NCBI GenBank assembly: GCA_033851545.1
Contig: JAWWOO010000049.1
Coordinates: 1-64,000 of the forward strand
Length of the DNA stretch: 64,000 nt
Reading direction: 5' to 3'
Source of the DNA: JAWWOL01 sp033851545
Lineage (GTDB): Bacteria > Actinomycetota > Actinomycetes > JAWWOL01
Of this stretch, positions 8,582 to 16,986 are shown in pieces (position 1 is the first letter of the stretch; the number at the start of each line of letters is the position of its first letter). The translations under genes were made by a program, and so were the position numbers. The notes beneath the pieces are model-generated. The model ran no database searches, was not told the DNA's origin, and saw only the letters and a program-made list of their open reading frames with translations.

Positions 8582-9487
8582 ATGTACTCGCTCGTCAGCC
8601 CGTCGGTGCTGTGCATGGACCTGGTCCGGCACGACAACGCGCTGGGTGTCCTCGACGTGCTCGACCGGGCGATCACGCTCGGCTCGGGGGACGTGGCCTC
8701 GCTCGAGGCGGTGCACCGCGACGACGACGCCCGCGACCGGGCCTGGGCCGAGGTCGAGCGGGTCTGCGGCGACACACCCAAGCTGTCCGACGCTGTGGCC
8801 GCCGTACGCCAGACCATCGCCGACGCCGGGTTCGACTCGGTGATCGAGAACGGCTTCGCCGACAAGCTGTCCCGGACGCCGATGTTCGGCCTGCCCCACC
8901 TGCTCTCGATGGTCCGCAACGACGTCCTGGACTGGACCTGGGAGCGCAGCCGCGAGGTCTCCGTCTGCCGCCACCCGCAGGCCGCTGCTGTCGTCGTCGA
9001 CGCCGTCGCCGCTGCCTACGTCCGCGACCGGCTGTCGATCCAGTCCTACGCCCGCCTCGGGGGGCCTTGGTCCGGGCTGCACTTCGGGGTGCCGACAGCG
9101 CTGCCCGGCGATGACGCGTTCGGGCCACAGAGCCGCCGGCTGCGCGACCTGGTCGAGCAGCTGGCCCGGCTGACCGCCGAGGACTTCCTCACCATCGAGC
9201 AGATCGCCGGCGCGGCCCGTGCCGCCGGGACCGACTGGGCCAAGCTGATGCACAACGCGACGTGGGCTGCCTACATGTCGGGGCGGCTGCGGCCCGCCGC
9301 CCGGGCACAGGTCGCCGCCACCCGGGCCCTGCTGCTGGCCGGGCTCACGCCGATGGCCGCGGCGACCGGCGTCATGCGGGTCGTCACCGGCGTCGTCCAA
9401 GCCGTCGTGGTGACCGACCTGTTGGACACCCGGACGTACGACGAGCTGGTCTCCCCGTGGCAGGCGGCCTGCGGCCCGCTGCGCTGA
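8582..9487 (+). CDS. Hypothetical protein, mostly helical
   Basis: A 301-residue soluble protein beginning MYSLVSPSVLCMDLV at an ATG preceded by CCGGAGG. It is rich in Ala, Asp, Arg and Leu with long predicted helices (DRAWAEVERVCGDTPKLSDAVAAV; RRLRDLVEQLARLTAEDFLTIEQIAGAAR) and a hydrophobic segment near the C-terminus (LLLAGLTPMAAATGVMRVVTGVVQAVVV). I recognise no family. Codon bias is strong and native-like, so it is very likely a real gene. It is convergent with the accessory cassette that follows. Confidence 0.65.
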   Translation: MYSLVSPSVLCMDLVRHDNALGVLDVLDRAITLGSGDVASLEAVHRDDDARDRAWAEVERVCGDTPKLSDAVAAVRQTIADAGFDSVIENGFADKLSRTPMFGLPHLLSMVRNDVLDWTWERSREVSVCRHPQAAAVVVDAVAAAYVRDRLSIQSYARLGGPWSGLHFGVPTALPGDDAFGPQSRRLRDLVEQLARLTAEDFLTIEQIAGAARAAGTDWAKLMHNATWAAYMSGRLRPAARAQVAATRALLLAGLTPMAAATGVMRVVTGVVQAVVVTDLLDTRTYDELVSPWQAACGPLR

Positions 9488-9527
9488 AAGTTGGCCAGCT
9501 CGGTCTCAAGCGCCGACGCAAGGGCGC

Positions 9528-10502
9528 TCAGGCGACCCGGGTTGATAGATAGGCAAGATCCAGCTCGGGCGCGTTTCTGCTTCTGGCGAAGCTGAGTTCC
9601 TCGCCGTTCAAGACTTCGGCGGAGACCGAACTTACGTCATCCGAGGATTCCGAGTGGATCCTTGCTTCCCTGGCCCAAATCTCGGTCAAGGCGATCCAGC
9701 TTTCCCTGGCCGCTAACGCGTCAGTTGCCCGCTCCACGGCATCGGCAGCCGCTGTCGCGCCAGCCAGCACGAGCTTGTCGATGTTTGCATGGTCCGGCTC
9801 GACGCTTGCCGGCAAGCTCGGCAAATCTTCCTCCGAAATGACGAATAGCAGCGTCAGGTCCAGGGGGACGGCGTCGAAGTGTGGTCGGGCCTCTGCGCGA
9901 ATGGAGGCGAGGAGGCGCACGCAGCGGCCTTCGCTGCTTTGCTTGTCATTCTTACTCTTCATTCTGGCGAGAATTGGTCGTACGGCCTCAGAGACGCTAT
10001 CCGGAAGGGCAGCGCGCGATGTGTGGCGCCCGATCATCTCGGCAAGATGAAATCGAGTGGCAGGGTCGCCAGGGCGACCGACGGACTGTGCGTCCACGAG
10101 CAAGCTGCGCTCAACGGTCGTCACGCGCCCTAGGTCCGCAACTGCTGAGGCATTAAACCACGGGATGGCCACATAGCGCGGCCGCCATCCGCGTGCCACC
10201 TCGTTGGCCATTTGTTCTGTCACGGTAAGCACTGGGGCGACTTGGCAAAAGGCATCCTCCTCAGTCGTTCGTTGCAGGTCGCAGGTCTGCGTCAACACCG
10301 CAACGAAGTCGACTGCGACGGGGACGATCAGCAAGTCAGAACGGACTGTGTCCGCTGCCGACTTCGCCTCCGCTGTCAGCGGCCATCGGCCATCGGCCAA
10401 GCGGACGCAAGCGTCCGGCAGAGACAGCACCTCGCCCTGGATGAGGGCCGACACCTGCTGCGCCCGCAGCATCGCGTCGGAGTTGTGGGCAGGGCTAGGC
10501 AT
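9528..10502 (-). CDS. Unrecognised protein with a TQTCDL motif, third gene of the accessory cassette
   Basis: A 324-residue soluble protein. An early block, VAVDFVAVLTQTCDLQR (about residues 70-86), carries a conserved-looking Thr-Gln-Thr-Cys-Asp motif. I have an impression of similar (T/S)QxCD motifs in sporadic hypothetical proteins of mobile or defence-type loci, but I cannot verify it. A middle charged segment (RMKSKNDKQSSEGRCVRLLASIRAEARPHFD) and a helical C-terminus follow. The ATG at 10502 lies within the last codons of the upstream HTH gene (8-nt overlap), so the two are coupled. The DNA is visibly less GC-biased at third positions than flanking genes. Function is unknown. Confidence 0.6.
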   Translation of the reverse strand: MPSPAHNSDAMLRAQQVSALIQGEVLSLPDACVRLADGRWPLTAEAKSAADTVRSDLLIVPVAVDFVAVLTQTCDLQRTTEEDAFCQVAPVLTVTEQMANEVARGWRPRYVAIPWFNASAVADLGRVTTVERSLLVDAQSVGRPGDPATRFHLAEMIGRHTSRAALPDSVSEAVRPILARMKSKNDKQSSEGRCVRLLASIRAEARPHFDAVPLDLTLLFVISEEDLPSLPASVEPDHANIDKLVLAGATAAADAVERATDALAARESWIALTEIWAREARIHSESSDDVSSVSAEVLNGEELSFARSRNAPELDLAYLSTRVA

Positions 10503-11172
10503 CGCTCTCCCCGGGTGGGCGGAGGGCGCGAGGCGACAGCCGACTGGACCGTCCGATGGTCTCCGCGGACATTGGCTCACTGATGTTGGACTCGAGCATC
10601 GAGGACGGCGAGACAGGGGAGAGCGGAACGGCACGGGATGCGCGACCGCCCTTTGCGAACACGGTGAGGATAGATAGGCCATCTGGGTTGGGCGTGATGA
10701 GCCTTGATCGAGTTGATTCAGCCGTAGCCTGCGAGTTGGCCGCTACCAGTGCAATCAGCGACGCAAACCGAGCAGCGTTTCCGGCTGATACTCGGCCCTC
10801 AGCCGCCCACAAATGTAGGCTTCGCCTTGAGACGCCGATGGCGGCAGCGATTTCCCCGAGCGACAAGCCAGATTGCTCGCGCAAGCGGGAAATCGCAGCC
10901 GCCATGTATGACCGAGACTCGGTTGTAGTCGAAGGGATAGGGCCCTCGCGCTTCGCCGTCGTGCCTACCTGCACCAACCGGTGCTGGATCGCCTGCGCAT
11001 CGGCCGGCGTGACCGCGCCCATGGTGCCCATGATCGTTGCGCTGATGAGCAGAGGAGCGACGAAGGCCCGCGATGAACCCAGCCTCTGGGTCTGGGACTG
11101 TGTGGCGGGCCGGTACAGATCAGCGAGTTCACCGAAGCCCCAATTCGGAGCGGTTGCCATCCCGGCGTTCAC
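10495..11172 (-). CDS. Helix-turn-helix protein, second gene of the accessory cassette
   Basis: A 225-residue protein from a GTG whose last two bases begin the TGA of the TIGR04255 gene (GTGA overlap); an ATG at 11160 is the alternative. Residues 36-54 are hydrophobic (AFVAPLLISATIMGTMGAV), and residues 92-125 form an XRE-like helix-turn-helix (LREQSGLSLGEIAAAIGVSR, then LHLWAAEG). The C-terminal 90 residues are Ser/Pro/Arg-rich and probably disordered. It may regulate the cassette or act as a DNA-binding effector subunit. Coupling to both neighbours implies fixed stoichiometry. Confidence 0.65.
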   Translation of the reverse strand: MNAGMATAPNWGFGELADLYRPATQSQTQRLGSSRAFVAPLLISATIMGTMGAVTPADAQAIQHRLVQVGTTAKREGPIPSTTTESRSYMAAAISRLREQSGLSLGEIAAAIGVSRRSLHLWAAEGRVSAGNAARFASLIALVAANSQATAESTRSRLITPNPDGLSILTVFAKGGRASRAVPLSPVSPSSMLESNISEPMSAETIGRSSRLSPRALRPPGESDA

Positions 11173-11999
11173 GATTGGCCACCAGACGCGGGCGACTCGA
11201 AGGCCTTCTGGAAGGTCGGCGTCGTTGCGTACCGAAAGAAGGAGTAGGCGTGCTGCGCGAACGTTCGTACTAGCTGCGTAAGGCTCGTTGGATCGAACGT
11301 AAGTCCCCCTTGCGCCGTGAACACGTCTAGGTCGAGCAGCCAAGCCGGTTCCCCAAGCGGAACCAGCGAGGGATCGAACCCTACGCCAGCTGGCAGGAAG
11401 CCGCTTCGCACCTGAAGTCGTTCGCTTGCCGACAGTTGAATGAGCGTGTCCGACACGCTGTGCTCAAGCGTGAGTTCCGGGACCACTTGACCAAGCAACA
11501 CGGTGAGGCTCGGTGTGAAGTACTCGTTGATTCGTGATAGATCGCTGCCCGCGATCCTGTCGATGTAGCGCAGACCTACTCGGTCCACTATGGGAGGCGG
11601 CGAAGCAGCCTCGACCGCGGCGAGCACCTGCTGGACTCGACTGCAGAAGTCGTCCCGCGTCTCGTACGTGGAGGTCTCAAGTGCCACGAACGACTCGTTC
11701 ACCGTCACTCGCCACTTGTCGGCTGCATCCGAGTAGACCCGAAGTGGCGACTGCTCTTGCGTCACAGTCGTCAAGCCAACCGTAACGTTGGCCGACACAC
11801 CCTGGCGCCGTACCGGATACTGCGGGAGCAGGGCTGCCATCGCTGATTCGGCGGCGTCCGAGACCAGCTGTGGATTGCGACTGAACTGGATCTGGGTCAG
11901 GACTTTGGCGAGGGGAGCACGTCCAAGATGAATCTCGTCGACAGGCTCGATGCTGAAGAGAGCGTCCGTGGTGGTCATAGACTTCACACTATACTTCAC
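11169..11999 (-). CDS. TIGR04255 family protein, first gene of the accessory cassette
   Basis: A 276-residue protein recognised by its family hallmarks: APLAKVLTQIQFSRNP near the N-terminus, RVYSDAADKWRVTVNESFVALETSTY, VDRVGLRYIDRI (about residues 130-141) and C-terminal LVRTFAQHAYSFFRYATT. TIGR04255 is defined as a sporadically distributed family of unknown function. The GTG start at 11999 has AAGG 6 nt upstream. Two genes follow with overlapping stops and starts. Less extreme GC bias and A/T-rich upstream DNA suggest horizontal acquisition. A defence role is a hypothesis only. Confidence 0.75.
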   Translation of the reverse strand: MKYSVKSMTTTDALFSIEPVDEIHLGRAPLAKVLTQIQFSRNPQLVSDAAESAMAALLPQYPVRRQGVSANVTVGLTTVTQEQSPLRVYSDAADKWRVTVNESFVALETSTYETRDDFCSRVQQVLAAVEAASPPPIVDRVGLRYIDRIAGSDLSRINEYFTPSLTVLLGQVVPELTLEHSVSDTLIQLSASERLQVRSGFLPAGVGFDPSLVPLGEPAWLLDLDVFTAQGGLTFDPTSLTQLVRTFAQHAYSFFRYATTPTFQKAFESPASGGQS

Positions 12000-12125
12000 A
12001 AGTCACCTTCGACAGGGCCTGACGCTCGATCAAGGGCCTGTCGCCAAATATTCTGGAGTTCCGCCGCACGCCGGTCGTGAGACGCTAGGGTCCCAGCGGG
12101 ATCCGAGCGGACAGGAAGTGCGACA

Positions 12126-14333
12126 GTGACCGACGAGCGCGACGCCATGCAGCTGGGGGAGGTCTCTTTCAGCACTGCTGGAGGTGTGCTCATCCGGCGT
12201 CGGTGGCAGGCGGTCGACACCACGGCCCACACCGATCAGCTGCTCGCCGCCCTCGACACCCGTCGGGGCATGCTCGAGTCGTCCAACTACGAGTTCCCCG
12301 GCCGCTACACCCAGCGGCTGCGTGGCTTCGTCGACCCGCCGCTGGCCATCGTCTCCCGCGAGCGGGTGGTCCGGGTGGAGGCGTTGAACACCCGCGGTGA
12401 GGTGCTGCTGCCGGCCGTACGTCGGATGCTCGAGTCCCTCGCCGCAGTCGATCACCTGGTCGTGAGCGACTCGGTGCTGGAGGCCCACGTGCGCCGCCCT
12501 GCTGAGCGCTTCCCCGAGGAGGCGCGGAGCAAGCAGGACACCGTCTTCTCGGTCCTGCGCGCTTTGCTGGAGCTGTTCCGGGTGGACCGGGACGAGGACG
12601 ACCAGCTCGGGCTGTACGGGGCCTTCGGCTACGACCTGGTGTTCCAGTTCGAGAACATCGACCGCGAGGTCGCGCGCGACCTGACCCAGCGCGACATGGT
12701 CCTCTACCTGCCCGACGCGCTGTTCGTCGCTGCACATGGGGACAAGATCGGCCGGCTGCTGACGTACGAGTTCGAGGTCGATGGGGTTTCCACCGTCGGT
12801 CTCGAGCGCAGCGGGGCGTCGATCCCTTACGTACCAGCGGAAAGCGTCGCGCTCACCCGCGACCACGAGCCCGGCGGGTTCGCCGACACGGTGCGAAAGG
12901 CCAAGGAGTCGTTCAGGGCCGGCGACCTGTTCGAGGTCGTGTGCGGTCAGACGTTCTTCACGCCGTGCACCTACGCACCGTCGGTCGTCTTCAACCGGCT
13001 GCGAGAGCGAAACCCCGCCCCGTACGGGGTTCTGGTCAACCTCGGCGAGGCCGAGTATCTCATCAGTGCCTCGCCCGAGATGTACGTCCGGGTCCAGGGC
13101 TCGCGGGTCGAGACCTGCCCGATCTCCGGGACGATCGCCCGCGGCCGCGACGTCTTCGAGGACGAGCTCAACATCCGCGAGCTGCTCAACTCGGCCAAGG
13201 ACGAGTCCGAGCTGACGATGTGCACCGATGTCGACCGCAACGACAAGTCGCGGATCTGCGTCCCTGGCAGCGTGCGGGTCATCGGCCGCCGACAGATCGA
13301 GCTCTACTCCCGGCTGATCCACACCGTCGACCACGTCGAGGGCACCCTGCGCGAGGGCTTCGACGCCATCGACGCGTTCCTGTCACACATGTGGGCGGTG
13401 ACCGTGACCGGTGCCCCCAAGCTGTGGGCGATGAGGTTCATCGAGAGCCGCGAGCGTTCGCCGCGGCGTTGGTACGGCGGGGCTTTCGGCCGCCTGGGCT
13501 TCGACGGCGACGCCGACACCGGGCTGACGCTCCGCACGGTGCGGGTCGCCGAGGGCATTGCGGAGACAAGGGCCGGTGGCACCCTGCTCATCGACTCCGA
13601 GCCGGACGACGAGGAGGCCGAGACCGAGATCAAGGCCGCAGCCTTCCTCGATGCGCTGACCAAGCCGGTGGCCGACTCTCCTTCTGCCGCAACGGTTTTC
13701 GCCTCGCTCGGTCAAGGCACGAGGCTGCTGCTGGTCGACCACGAGGACTCGTTCGTCCATACGCTGGCCAACTACTTCCGGCAGGCCGGAGCCGAGGTGC
13801 AGACCGTACGGGCCCCGCTCAAGCGCGACGAGCTGGTCGCCGCGATCGAGGCCTTCCAGCCGCAGATGCTGGTCCTGTCACCAGGCCCTGGCCGGCCCAG
13901 CGACTTCGCGGTCGGCACCTCTATCGAGGTGGCGCTGGAGCACGACCTCGCAGTGTTCGGCGTGTGCCTCGGCCTGCAGGGCATGGTCGAGCACTTCGGC
14001 GGAACCCTGGGGCTGCTCGACTACCCCATGCACGGCAAGGCGTCTCAGATCACGGTGCTCAACGGAAAGCCCTCGATGCTCTTTCAGGGGCTCGACTCAC
14101 CGTTCCGGGCCGGCCGCTACCACTCGATCGTCGCGGTGACCGTGCCGGACGAGCTGATCGTGACAGCCGTGACCGACGACGGCGTGGTGATGGCGGTGGA
14201 GCACGCCTCGCTCCCCGTCGCGGCGGTCCAGTTCCATCCCGAGTCGATCATGAGCGCTGACGGCGACACGGGACTTCGGCTCGTCCGCAACGTCGTGGAG
14301 TCGTTGGCAGCACGCGCTTCTGCTGCCTCGTGA
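12126..14333 (+). CDS. trpEG: Fused anthranilate synthase, TrpE-TrpG type (components I and II)
   Basis: A 735-residue fusion that converts chorismate and glutamine to anthranilate, the first step of tryptophan synthesis. The N-terminal chorismate-binding part carries the feedback-type LES motif (GMLESSNYEF), CPISGTIARG, MCTDVDRNDKSR and VTGAPKLWAMRFIE. From about residue 520 a class I glutamine amidotransferase follows (LLVDHEDSFVHTLANYF, LSPGPGRP) with catalytic triad Cys614 (FGVCLGLQ), His704 and Glu706 (QFHPES). It resembles the TrpE-clade3 fused enzymes known from rhizobia and some actinobacteria. The GTG start has AGGAAG 7 nt upstream. The next gene overlaps by 4 nt and encodes a second TrpE. 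Confidence 0.88.
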   Translation: MTDERDAMQLGEVSFSTAGGVLIRRRWQAVDTTAHTDQLLAALDTRRGMLESSNYEFPGRYTQRLRGFVDPPLAIVSRERVVRVEALNTRGEVLLPAVRRMLESLAAVDHLVVSDSVLEAHVRRPAERFPEEARSKQDTVFSVLRALLELFRVDRDEDDQLGLYGAFGYDLVFQFENIDREVARDLTQRDMVLYLPDALFVAAHGDKIGRLLTYEFEVDGVSTVGLERSGASIPYVPAESVALTRDHEPGGFADTVRKAKESFRAGDLFEVVCGQTFFTPCTYAPSVVFNRLRERNPAPYGVLVNLGEAEYLISASPEMYVRVQGSRVETCPISGTIARGRDVFEDELNIRELLNSAKDESELTMCTDVDRNDKSRICVPGSVRVIGRRQIELYSRLIHTVDHVEGTLREGFDAIDAFLSHMWAVTVTGAPKLWAMRFIESRERSPRRWYGGAFGRLGFDGDADTGLTLRTVRVAEGIAETRAGGTLLIDSEPDDEEAETEIKAAAFLDALTKPVADSPSAATVFASLGQGTRLLLVDHEDSFVHTLANYFRQAGAEVQTVRAPLKRDELVAAIEAFQPQMLVLSPGPGRPSDFAVGTSIEVALEHDLAVFGVCLGLQGMVEHFGGTLGLLDYPMHGKASQITVLNGKPSMLFQGLDSPFRAGRYHSIVAVTVPDELIVTAVTDDGVVMAVEHASLPVAAVQFHPESIMSADGDTGLRLVRNVVESLAARASAAS

Positions 14334-15790
14334 CCGTCCAGCCACCGTACGGGGAGTTCGCGGCGCAGGCCTCCTCCTACACCGTGCTGCCGGTCTGGCG
14401 CGAGGTGTTCGGCGACGTCGACACTCCGGTCGGAGTCTTCGACAAGCTCGGTAACGCCGAGGGTTCGGTGCTCCTCGAGAGCGCCGACTCCGAGGAGCGC
14501 TGGGGCCGCTTCTCCTTCGTCGGCCTCGACCCGCTCGGCACTCTCACCGCCGCTGCCGGTGCGGTCAGCTGGACGGGGACCGTGCCGCTCGACCTGCCTG
14601 CCGGCGCCACACTGGCCGAGGCGCTGCGCGTCCTGCTGGGCGTGTTCCGCGCGCCCGTGGTGCCCGGGTTCCCTTTGTACGCAGGCGCTGTCGGCTTCGT
14701 CGGCTATGACGCCCTGGGCGCGGCGCCCAGTGGCGGCGTCGACGCCACCCTGGTCGTACCCGGGTCAATGCTCGCGTTCGACCAGTTCCGGCACGTCATC
14801 CGGGTCCTCGTCAACGTGGTCGTCGACCCGGCCGCTGACCTTCGCAGCCAGTACGAGGAGGCCGCGGCCAAGGTGGATGAGCTGGTCGGGCGGCTGGCCA
14901 CCGCTCGTACGACCCTCCGTCCGCTCGACGTCCCGGCGGCAGGCAACGAGCCGGTTGAGGTCGGCACCGACGTCTCGGACGCGGACTTTGCCGACATCGT
15001 CAGGGAATCCGTCGCCCGGATCCGAGCTGGAGCCGCTCGCCAGCTGGTGCCGTCGCGGAGCTTCACCAGACCGACCGATGCACCGGCGCTCGAGGTCTAC
15101 CGAATGCTGCGGACCTTCAACCCGTCGCCTTACATGTACCTGCTGCGGCTGCCCGGCACCACCGTCGTCGGATCCTCGCCGCAGGTCCTGGTCCGGGTCG
15201 AGCGGGGCACGGCCACCGTACGGCCGACCGCGGGCACCCGTCGGCGTACCGGTGATCCTTTGCGGGACAACGAGCTGGCGGCCGAGCTGCTGGCGGACGG
15301 CAAGGAGCTGTCAGAGCACCTGATGCTGGTCGAGCTCGGCGTCAGCGACCTCGAATCGGTCTGCGAACCAGGCTCGGTACGGGTCACCGAGGGTCCGATC
15401 GTGGCCCGCTACTCCCGTGTGATGCACCTGACCAGCGAGGCGGTGGGGCAGCTGGCCGAGGGTCGCGACGCCGTCGACGCGCTCGCGGCGACCTGCCCGG
15501 CCGGCACGGTCGCCGGCACACCGCGACCGGCAGCGATGGCTGCTCTGCGCGAGCTCGAGACCACGCCGCGCCACGTCTACGGCGGGGCCATCGGCTACTT
15601 CGACTTCTCCGGCAACGCCGACATGTGCATCGCGATCCGTACGGTGCTGCTCGACGACGGAGTCGCGACGGTCAGGTCCGGCGCCGGCATCGTCGAAGGC
15701 TCGGACCCGGACGAGGAGGTACGGGAGACACAGGCAAAAGCCCGCGCCCTCCTCGACGCCATCGTGGCCGCCGAGCAGGCGCGGGCCTGA
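14330..15790 (+). CDS. trpE: Second TrpE-like anthranilate synthase component I
   Basis: A 486-residue chorismate-utilising enzyme of the TrpE/PabB superfamily, coupled to the fused enzyme by a GTGA overlap. Typical elements are VLLESADSEERW (tryptophan-binding LLES), VRPTAGTRRR (Ala rather than the Lys of PabB), PAGTVAG, VYGGAIGYFDFSGNADMCIAIRT and GAGIVEGSDPDEEVRE. It departs from consensus in two spots: SEHLMLVELGVSDLESV where TrpE usually has LVDLGRNDLG, and TPRPAAM where SGAPKxRAM is usual. It has no amidotransferase domain. It could borrow the glutaminase of its neighbour, use ammonia, or act on chorismate for another product. Confidence 0.8.
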   Translation: MTVQPPYGEFAAQASSYTVLPVWREVFGDVDTPVGVFDKLGNAEGSVLLESADSEERWGRFSFVGLDPLGTLTAAAGAVSWTGTVPLDLPAGATLAEALRVLLGVFRAPVVPGFPLYAGAVGFVGYDALGAAPSGGVDATLVVPGSMLAFDQFRHVIRVLVNVVVDPAADLRSQYEEAAAKVDELVGRLATARTTLRPLDVPAAGNEPVEVGTDVSDADFADIVRESVARIRAGAARQLVPSRSFTRPTDAPALEVYRMLRTFNPSPYMYLLRLPGTTVVGSSPQVLVRVERGTATVRPTAGTRRRTGDPLRDNELAAELLADGKELSEHLMLVELGVSDLESVCEPGSVRVTEGPIVARYSRVMHLTSEAVGQLAEGRDAVDALAATCPAGTVAGTPRPAAMAALRELETTPRHVYGGAIGYFDFSGNADMCIAIRTVLLDDGVATVRSGAGIVEGSDPDEEVRETQAKARALLDAIVAAEQARA

Positions 15791-15808
15791 GCCTGCGCTT
15801 TGCCGCCG

Positions 15809-16864
15809 CTAGTGCTCGATCGACCCGCGGACGTTGGCGAGGATGTCGCCCGCCTGGGACTGGGCCCGGTGGTAGGCCGACATGACGCCGAACGTGTTGC
15901 CGTCGATCCAGGCGCAGATGACGGTCAGGCTGTCGTCCTTGGCCGCCGTCGTGCAGGCGGCGGTGCCGCCGTACGGGGCGTGGGAGACCGCAACCGGAGC
16001 GGCGACCACCATGCCGTCGTCCTTCAGCGTCGGCACCAGCGACCTCAGCAGCTGCAGCCCGGTCTTCGTGGTGGTCTTGTGGTCGCCGGCCATGACGAAC
16101 AGCGACGGCGCCAGGTCCGAGTTGCCGAAGTATCCGCTCTGGACGTTGGTCAGGCTGCTACCGACGTCCGGGGTGGCCTTTGCCAGCGGGTCAGTGACCT
16201 TGACCGAGACCAGCTTGGACCACTCGCCGATCCGGCCGGGCAGCGCTGCCGTCTCAGGCGTGCCAGCGGCGACGGGGGCGGCCACGGGAGTCTTGGCGGG
16301 GGTGGCCGGCTTGGCGGCCGCGGGCTTGGCGGTTGGCGCCTTGCCACCCGTTGCGGGCTTCGCGGCGGCGGGCTTGCCACCCGTTGCGGGCTTCGCGGCG
16401 GCGGGCTTGCCGCCGGTGGGCTTGCCGGCGGCCGGGGCTGCCTTGGCGGCAGCAGCTGCCTTCGCGGCCGCGGCGGCCCGCAGTGCTGCGGCCTTCGCGG
16501 CGGGCGAGCCGGGCAGCGGCACGTGCTTGACGACGGGCGTCGACGCCGGGCTGGAGGACCCCATGGTCGAGTAGTAGTAACCGCCGCCACCGAGGACGAC
16601 GACCGCGGCGAGCGCGATGATCATGTTCCGGTTCGGGGCCTTGCGGCTGCTGGGAGCGTCGGCCTCTGCCTCCTCGCCGGGAGCGGGCGGCGGGGGCGGC
16701 GGCATGGTGGGCATGCCGGTTACGGCCGCGGGCTCCGCGAACGGGTTCCCGGTGGGCGGCGCGTCACTGCCCCACGGCGTCTGACCGCCGGCCATCACGA
16801 GTTCGGGAGCGGGTACGACCTGCTCGGACTGCGCGTTCTTGCGACCCTTGAGGTTCACCGACAT
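15809..16864 (-). CDS. Membrane-anchored protein with Ala/Lys/Pro-rich stalk
   Basis: A 351-residue protein. The cytoplasmic N-terminus is Pro-rich (a run of Pro near residue 60), followed by a TM (MIIALAAVVVLGGGGYYYSTMG, about 81-102), a long A/K/P/G stalk (about 115-200) and a folded C-terminal extracytoplasmic domain containing a Cys pair (ACTTAAKDDSLTVICAW). The ATG at 16864 has AAAGGG just upstream. The stalk is encoded by near-perfect 33-bp tandem repeats. No family is recognised. The C-terminal domain probably works outside the membrane. Confidence 0.6.
   Translation of the reverse strand: MSVNLKGRKNAQSEQVVPAPELVMAGGQTPWGSDAPPTGNPFAEPAAVTGMPTMPPPPPPAPGEEAEADAPSSRKAPNRNMIIALAAVVVLGGGGYYYSTMGSSSPASTPVVKHVPLPGSPAAKAAALRAAAAAKAAAAAKAAPAAGKPTGGKPAAAKPATGGKPAAAKPATGGKAPTAKPAAAKPATPAKTPVAAPVAAGTPETAALPGRIGEWSKLVSVKVTDPLAKATPDVGSSLTNVQSGYFGNSDLAPSLFVMAGDHKTTTKTGLQLLRSLVPTLKDDGMVVAAPVAVSHAPYGGTAACTTAAKDDSLTVICAWIDGNTFGVMSAYHRAQSQAGDILANVRGSIEH
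16341..16406. repeat. Two tandem 33-bp repeats in the stalk of the anchored protein
   Basis: Two consecutive identical 33-bp units, each encoding an 11-residue K/P/A/T/G block, are followed by a degenerate third. Such units change copy number by slippage and would alter stalk length in steps of 11 residues. Confidence 0.8.
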
Positions 16865-16986
16865 CGGCCCTTTCGGCGGCTTGCTCAGCTGCTTATCCCC
16901 GCTGAGTGCGAGGCATGCTGGGCGGTGCATCGGCCGATCACCGGGGGGGCCTTGAGCGTTCGGGGTCGGGAAACTTCCGACGCGGG

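Noticed and set aside
11996..12232. Minus-strand ORF whose stop overlaps the TIGR04255 start (GTGA), a possible fourth cassette gene
   Set aside because: The only in-frame starts lie inside the trpEG 5' coding region without a ribosome site. The overlap may be chance, although AAELQNIWRQALDRA looks protein-like. Left out at present evidence.
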